Shown here piece by piece: positions 59,354 to 64,000 of a stretch of 64,000 bases of DNA. Made by a program: the position numbers and the translations under genes. The notes below the pieces were generated by a model, which saw only the letters and a program-made list of their open reading frames with translations, was not told where the DNA came from and ran no database searches. The first letter of the stretch is position 1; each line of letters opens with the position of its first letter. The DNA is from Chitinophaga horti. GTDB taxonomy: Bacteria; Bacteroidota; Bacteroidia; Chitinophagales; Chitinophagaceae. The DNA lies in assembly GCF_022867795.2 (NCBI RefSeq), contig NZ_CP107006.1, forward strand, positions 3,968,001 through 4,032,000, written 5' to 3'.

Positions 59354-61324
59354 TTAGTTCACAAACCACCAGCGGATACCCAGGCGGAACGCAAAGTTGT
59401 TACGCGGATAAAGCGGGGCCGACATGTTGTTCTTCCACAGGAACGTGTTCAGGTTCTCACCGCGTACAAATGCGTTGAACGACTTGATGCGGAAGTGCAC
59501 AAACGCGTGCACATCGGGGTAATTGGAGATGCGCTCCGTATTCTGGTAGAAGAACTGCCCAAGCAGCGGCGAATAATTATCGGCGTTGTAATCGGTATTG
59601 TAGCTGGCTTCCAGGCCGGTAACCAGGTTCAGGTTTTTGTAGAGTACATCTTCATAAGTGAAGCGGTGGCGCGTCCATACGGTAGGTAACTGTATAGGCG
59701 AATTGCCATGCAGCTGCTGAAAGGCCAGGTCGGCGTACCAATGCAGGTGATTGGCGGAAAAACGTTTGCTGAACACTACTTGTAACAGGTTAAACAGCGA
59801 GTTGAACTGCTGTGCCTCCGCGAAGTTGGAAAAGTAGTTGAACTTATTGAAAACAAAGTAATTAGCGGTCAGATCATACTGCAGCCGTTCGTTTCTGGCC
59901 GCGAACTGGAACTGGGTGATATTTTCCTTTCCGTAATCCACGGTGCTTTCCCAGGCTACGCGGTTGGTACCGAAATAGCGGTACACGTACGACGGTTCCC
60001 GGTTTACGTTGCGGAAACTCAGGCTCACATTGCCTAACATGGGATTGATGTAGCGGCTGAGCGTACCACTCACCACGTAATCGCCGGCGTTCTCGCCAAA
60101 GAGGTACAACTCACCTTTGGCTGACAAGTCCCACTTCTGGTTCTTCGTCTTATTCCGATATTCCCCGTGTATACTAAAGTTCTGGAAAGAGATGTTGCGA
60201 CTGGTATCCAGGAACTCCCCTATCGTGTGATCGAACCTGGCCCCTGCACTGATAAAGTGCCCCAGGTTGCCCCGCACCGGGAACTGGATGAGCGACAGGT
60301 CGTTGGAGATCGTTCGCCAGAAGTGGCTGGCAAACAGCGTGTCGGTATCAGCAATATCGAACCCGTAATTGTTCTTGTAAAAATTACTGTCTACCTGCTG
60401 GTCGATAAACTCGTACCGCGACGACGTGTACGTGAGCGTGTGCTGCACCCGGAAGAACGGGTCATATTTATAATAATCGGTGGTATCGTTCACATGGACC
60501 GTATCGCCCTTGCCCCAGTCGTAGTGGTGCAGGAAGCGGATGCTCGCTTCTTTATAGGTATTTTTGGTAGAAATGGAATTGTTGAAGAACGAGAAGGACC
60601 CGCCTTGTCCGCCCAGGTTCACCGGTATGGTACGCCGGCGTTTGAAGTCTGGGTTGGTTAAGAAGGTATCGCTGGGGATGCCGCCGTTTTCGCCGCCGGT
60701 CAATTTGTTATTATAGAAGCTGGCGAAAGCGTGGTAACGTTTGTTCTTGCTATTGAAGCGGGCCGTGAGGCGTACACCGTTATGGTCTGTATTCTGATTT
60801 TTGAAGAAGCCGGGCGCACTTACCTTCCTGAACTCGAAGTTAAAGTTGAAACGCTCCGTACGGTTTTGCGTGTGTTGTGCATTGATCAACTGCTCCTGCA
60901 TGTTGCCGATCAGGTATCCCAGCTCCGTGTACGGACGGTTGGTGTAGAAGAAACGGGCATCGTCGTGCGTGAAACGGTAAATATCGTAAGCGTGAAAACC
61001 AGCATCGAAGCCGGCCGTCATGCGGGGCGTAAATATCAGGTTACGGGCGGCGGATCCGCTGTTACCCAGGGTTACGTAGCTGTTGGGCACGCGTAAAAAG
61101 CTGCGGTACCAGTCGTTCAGTGACGAATCGAGCATAAAGTCCGTAGGCTCGCCGAGGTAGCGGTAGCGAATCGTGAGGGTATCGGGCTCATGCTCGTGAC
61201 GGCTGGTGTCGCGTTGCATGGTACCTCCGCCGCTGCCCATACCGGAAAAGCGGCCGCTGTTAAACTGGGCCAGCAGGGTGTGGCTGCAAAATATCAACAG
61301 AATTATTATCCCTAATTGCCTCAT
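59354..61324 (-). CDS. Putative porin-family outer-membrane protein
   Basis: The 656-aa protein has a signal peptide (about 1-19, LLA-Q), then a Gly/Ser/Met-rich linker and a long beta-strand-rich region with many aromatic residues, ending in RLGIRWWFVN; a terminal aromatic-x-N/F is typical of outer-membrane barrels. It matches the Bacteroidota 'putative porin' group. It starts 17 bp after the nucleoside phosphorylase stop, so the two are probably co-transcribed; nucleoside uptake is possible but unproven. Confidence 0.78.
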   Translation of the reverse strand: MRQLGIIILLIFCSHTLLAQFNSGRFSGMGSGGGTMQRDTSRHEHEPDTLTIRYRYLGEPTDFMLDSSLNDWYRSFLRVPNSYVTLGNSGSAARNLIFTPRMTAGFDAGFHAYDIYRFTHDDARFFYTNRPYTELGYLIGNMQEQLINAQHTQNRTERFNFNFEFRKVSAPGFFKNQNTDHNGVRLTARFNSKNKRYHAFASFYNNKLTGGENGGIPSDTFLTNPDFKRRRTIPVNLGGQGGSFSFFNNSISTKNTYKEASIRFLHHYDWGKGDTVHVNDTTDYYKYDPFFRVQHTLTYTSSRYEFIDQQVDSNFYKNNYGFDIADTDTLFASHFWRTISNDLSLIQFPVRGNLGHFISAGARFDHTIGEFLDTSRNISFQNFSIHGEYRNKTKNQKWDLSAKGELYLFGENAGDYVVSGTLSRYINPMLGNVSLSFRNVNREPSYVYRYFGTNRVAWESTVDYGKENITQFQFAARNERLQYDLTANYFVFNKFNYFSNFAEAQQFNSLFNLLQVVFSKRFSANHLHWYADLAFQQLHGNSPIQLPTVWTRHRFTYEDVLYKNLNLVTGLEASYNTDYNADNYSPLLGQFFYQNTERISNYPDVHAFVHFRIKSFNAFVRGENLNTFLWKNNMSAPLYPRNNFAFRLGIRWWFVN

Positions 61325-61341
61325 CCTAAAGTTGCTACTAA

Positions 61342-62163
61342 TTACAATTGTGCTATCAATTCCCTGAAAATCAATGTTAATTTGGGTTCTGCCGCATTGG
61401 CCGCTTCGAGCACCTCTTCATGTGTGATGGTATTCTCTTCTTCGCGGATGCCAAGGTCGGTGATCACACTCATGGCGAACACTTTTAGTCCGGCATGGGC
61501 GGCTACGATCACTTCCGGTACGGTGCTCATACCCACGGCGTCGCCGCCGATGATGTGCATGAACTTGTATTCGGCGCGCGTTTCGAAGGTGGGTCCCTGC
61601 ACGCCCACATAAACGCCCGTATGTACGGGAATGTTATGAGCGGCGGCAATCTCTTTCGCTTTCGCGACGAGTGTTTTCGCATAAGGCTCGCTCATATCCG
61701 GGAAACGTGGCCCGAAGCTGCTTTCATTTTTTCCCCTCAGCGGATGCTCGGGTTGCAGGTTGATATGATCGGTGATGATCATGAGATCGCCTACGTTGAA
61801 GGCGGCGTTCATACCACCGGCGGCATTGCTGACGAGCAGCGTACTAACCCCCAGTTCCTTCATCACACGCACCGGGAAAGTAACCTGCTGCATGCTGAAG
61901 CCTTCATAATAATGGAACCTGCCGGCCATCGCTACCACCGGGCGACCTTTAATTGTACCCACGATCAGTTTGCCATGATGTCCTTCAACGGTAGCTACAG
62001 GAAAGTGCGGAATGTTACCATAAGGAATTTCCTTACGGTCGTCGATATCGTTTACCAGGTTGCCAAGGCCACTACCTAATATAATACCTGTTTCGGGCAC
62101 CTGTGCGGCGAATTGCCTGATGTAGTCTGCCGCTTCCTTTATTTGCTGTATTATTCCGCTCAT
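61342..62163 (-). CDS. Purine nucleoside phosphorylase, trimeric PNP class
   Basis: The 273-aa enzyme splits purine nucleosides with phosphate, giving base and ribose-1-phosphate. GIILGSGLGNLV (26-37), VEGHHGKLIVG, GRFHYYEG and SNAAGGMN (about 120) are the trimeric PNP motifs, with the late segment MSTVPEVIVAAHAG. The cytosolic salvage enzyme is first in a unit with the putative porin. Confidence 0.93.
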   Translation of the reverse strand: MSGIIQQIKEAADYIRQFAAQVPETGIILGSGLGNLVNDIDDRKEIPYGNIPHFPVATVEGHHGKLIVGTIKGRPVVAMAGRFHYYEGFSMQQVTFPVRVMKELGVSTLLVSNAAGGMNAAFNVGDLMIITDHINLQPEHPLRGKNESSFGPRFPDMSEPYAKTLVAKAKEIAAAHNIPVHTGVYVGVQGPTFETRAEYKFMHIIGGDAVGMSTVPEVIVAAHAGLKVFAMSVITDLGIREEENTITHEEVLEAANAAEPKLTLIFRELIAQL

Positions 62164-62223
62164 ATGTGGGTTGACGCTAATTTAACATGTAGCCGGCCGC
62201 AGCGTCTGCTGCCAGCATGCGGG

Positions 62224-62231
62224 CAAAGTTA
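62224..62231 (-). promoter_or_regulatory. -7 element of the PNP-porin unit
   Basis: TAACTTTG on the minus strand; leader about 54 nt; no clear -33 element. Confidence 0.45.
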
Positions 62232-62322
62232 ATCCTATAAACCATACTAAAAATCCTAAATCCGAAATATGGTTCTGATTTTCGAGCATAATACCCTATT
62301 TTAGCACCCAAAATTTAGTCCG

Positions 62323-63537
62323 ATGAACTTACACGAGTACCAGGCGAAAGAACTGTTGAAAAAATATAATGTACCGGTACAGGAAGGTATCCCTGTAGAT
62401 ACCCCGGAAGCAGCGGCAGAAGCTTACAAGCAATTGAAGGTGCAGTTCGGTAACGAATTTGCGGTAGTAAAAGCCCAGATCCACGCAGGTGGCCGTGGTA
62501 AAGGTAAAGTAAGAGGCACAGAGCAACGTGGTGTAGCGGTAGGTAAAAATTCCGAAGACGTTAAAAAGATCGCAGGCAATATATTGGGCGGTACACTGGT
62601 AACCATCCAGACCGGCGAAGCGGGTAAAGTAGTAAATAAAGTACTGGTTGCACAGGACGTTTACTATCCCGGCGCTAACCCCGTAAAAGAGTTTTACCTC
62701 TCTATCCTGCTCGACAGAGCGAAAGGTCAGAACGTAATTATGTATTCTACCGAAGGTGGTATGGACATTGAAGAAGTGGCCCACAACACACCTGATAAAA
62801 TATTCAAAGAGTGGGTACACCCAGGTGGTCCGCTCCAAGGTTTCCAGGCACGTAAAATCGCTTTCAACTTCGGTTTAAGCGGTGAGGCGTTCAAAAACAT
62901 GGTGAAATTCGTAACCAGCCTGTATAACGCTTACGTTGGACTGGATTGCGCGATGCTGGAAATCAACCCGCTGTTCAAAACCAGCGACGAGAAAATTATC
63001 GCGGTTGACTGTAAAATGAACCTGGATGATAACGCCCTGATGCGCCATGCCGACCTGGAAGCGCTCCGCGACATCACCGAGGAAGATCCTACAGAAGTAG
63101 AAGCGAGCAAATTCAACCTGAACTACGTGAAACTCGACGGTAACGTAGGTTGTATGGTAAACGGCGCTGGTCTGGCCATGGCTACTATGGACATGATCAA
63201 ACTGAGCGGCGGCGAACCTGCTAACTTCCTGGACGTAGGCGGTACTGCCAACGCACAAACTGTAGAAGCCGGCTTCCGTATCATCCTGAAAGATCCGAAA
63301 GTAAAAGCGATCCTCATCAACATCTTTGGTGGTATCGTTCGTTGCGACCGTGTTGCGCAGGGTGTAATCGATGCTTACCAGTCTATCGGTAACATCAACG
63401 TACCTATCATCGTTCGCCTGCAGGGTACCAACGCTGCCGAAGCGAAAGCGCTGATCGAAGAAAGCGGTCTGAAAGTACAGTCTGCCATCCTCCTGAGCGA
63501 GGCGGCTGCACTGGTAAACAAAGCAGTGACTGCGTAA
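62323..63537 (+). CDS. sucC: Succinyl-CoA ligase [ADP-forming] subunit beta
   Basis: TCA-cycle substrate-level phosphorylation. The 404-aa protein starts MNLHEYQAKELL and has the ATP-grasp domain (about 1-235, AQIHAGGRGKGKVRG near 50) and the C-terminal ligase domain with NPGxx-like GGTANAQTVEAGF and NIFGGIVRCDRVAQG. The alpha subunit (sucD) does not follow: a terminator and a DUF4407 gene do. This split arrangement occurs in Bacteroidota. Confidence 0.96.
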   Translation: MNLHEYQAKELLKKYNVPVQEGIPVDTPEAAAEAYKQLKVQFGNEFAVVKAQIHAGGRGKGKVRGTEQRGVAVGKNSEDVKKIAGNILGGTLVTIQTGEAGKVVNKVLVAQDVYYPGANPVKEFYLSILLDRAKGQNVIMYSTEGGMDIEEVAHNTPDKIFKEWVHPGGPLQGFQARKIAFNFGLSGEAFKNMVKFVTSLYNAYVGLDCAMLEINPLFKTSDEKIIAVDCKMNLDDNALMRHADLEALRDITEEDPTEVEASKFNLNYVKLDGNVGCMVNGAGLAMATMDMIKLSGGEPANFLDVGGTANAQTVEAGFRIILKDPKVKAILINIFGGIVRCDRVAQGVIDAYQSIGNINVPIIVRLQGTNAAEAKALIEESGLKVQSAILLSEAAALVNKAVTA

Positions 63538-63561
63538 GCTTCTTACGCCAAACGATAAACG

Positions 63562-63592
63562 AACGCCGCAGGACTTCCTGCGGCGTTTTCTT
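63562..63592 (+). terminator. Terminator after sucC
   Basis: AACGCCGCAGG-ACTT-CCTGCGGCGTT, 11 perfect pairs, then TTCTTTT. Confidence 0.93.
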
Positions 63593-63670
63593 TTCCCCTG
63601 ATCCACGTTTTTTCCCTATCTTCGGAACATCCATCCTGCCTTTATTATTTACTGTTTTATTTTTTGTTAG

Positions 63671-64000
63671 ATGCAACGCATTCGCAGATTCTTTTTATTC
63701 TGTTCCGGCGCCCACATCCCTATGCTCGAGCGCGCACCGGTGGAAACCAACAAGTACGCAGGTATTGGTGGCACCATCTTTTTTACGGGTTTGCTGGCCG
63801 CTATTTCCGGTGGTTATGCCCTCTGGACTGTTTTTAACCAATGGTGGGCGGCGCTCCTGTTCGGCGCCGTATGGGGACTCATGATCTTTAACCTCGACCG
63901 GTACATCGTATCCAGCATGAAAAAGCGGGAAGGCTTTTGGGATGAATTTAAAATGGCCCTGCCCCGTTTGGTGCTGGCCGTGATTATCGCCATGGTTATT
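63671..64000 (+). CDS. DUF4407 membrane protein, N-terminal part
   Basis: The first 110 codons are in the window, cut by the right edge. The start at 63671 reads MQRIRRFFLFCSGAH. The DUF4407 marks are CSGAHIPMLERAP, NKYAGIGGTIFFTGLLAAISGGYAL and MIFNLDRYIVSS. Two membrane helices and the start of a third are visible. The function is unknown; family members often have a long periplasmic coiled coil between helices. Confidence 0.88.
   Translation, partial: MQRIRRFFLFCSGAHIPMLERAPVETNKYAGIGGTIFFTGLLAAISGGYALWTVFNQWWAALLFGAVWGLMIFNLDRYIVSSMKKREGFWDEFKMALPRLVLAVIIAMVI

Overview
The window looks like a Bacteroidota chromosome segment, most likely Chitinophagaceae (Chitinophaga or a close relative). 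Several lines of evidence point there. The arginine cluster is of Bacteroidota type (GNAT acyltransferase, argG, argC, argD and an argF'-like carbamoyltransferase). Upstream regions repeatedly show the Bacteroidota -7 element TAnnTTTG, several with TTTG/TTG 18-20 nt further upstream, and most genes lack a clear Shine-Dalgarno. Secreted glycosidases and Bacteroidota-specific families (HYC_CC_PP, DUF4407, putative porin, YpdA-like) are present. No rRNA, insertion sequence, prophage, plasmid gene or CRISPR array was found.

Layout. 1-4.7 kb: a leftward arginine operon with a long structured leader that holds a 28-codon ORF. 4.8-25.8 kb: a glycan-dismantling region with alpha-L-fucosidase (GH29), GH109-type alpha-N-acetylgalactosaminidase, galactokinase, two FucP-type sugar symporters, ROK kinase, glycosylasparaginase, CutC, an EEP phosphodiesterase, GH92 alpha-mannosidase, GH20 hexosaminidase and a NagB-PIG-L fusion. 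Together these could strip an N-glycoprotein down to monosaccharides, take them up and feed them to glycolysis; no SusC/SusD pair is present. CG-centred palindromes precede three of its transcription units. 26-39.9 kb: housekeeping genes (rmuC, desaturase, ypdA-like, murB, priA, acyltransferase, mtaB). 40.0-40.3 kb: two identical tRNA-Val(UAC) genes behind a textbook promoter. 40.4-47.6 kb: DoxX, a CPA2 antiporter with a Usp tail, the clpS-aat N-degron pair, two different NADP isocitrate dehydrogenases in tandem, and an SGNH hydrolase. 48-51 kb: a LiaF-like protein, a DUF4288 protein and a LytS/LytR system whose kinase is frameshifted in a (CT)4 tract. 51-54 kb: mntR-mntH-thioesterase with an operator lying over its own -7 element. 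54-59 kb: a lipoprotein, an L,D-transpeptidase and a small metal-type operon (HYC_CC_PP, HMA protein, beta-barrel, 23-aa Cys-ending peptide). 59-64 kb: putative porin, purine nucleoside phosphorylase, sucC and a truncated DUF4407 gene.

The most unusual signals are non-coding. Two intergenic arrays, about 10.0-10.24 kb and 47.67-47.85 kb, are built from degenerate 11-bp units. The units keep strict 11-bp phase while their sequence changes, and they reverse polarity around a centre so that each array is also a long imperfect palindrome. Other repeats are a 65-bp minisatellite between two related hairpins (22.7-23.0 kb), a triplicated intrinsic terminator after nagB (25.8-25.9 kb), a 34-bp palindrome present identically at 35.3 and 59.3 kb, and a 73-bp duplication at 48.0-48.2 kb.
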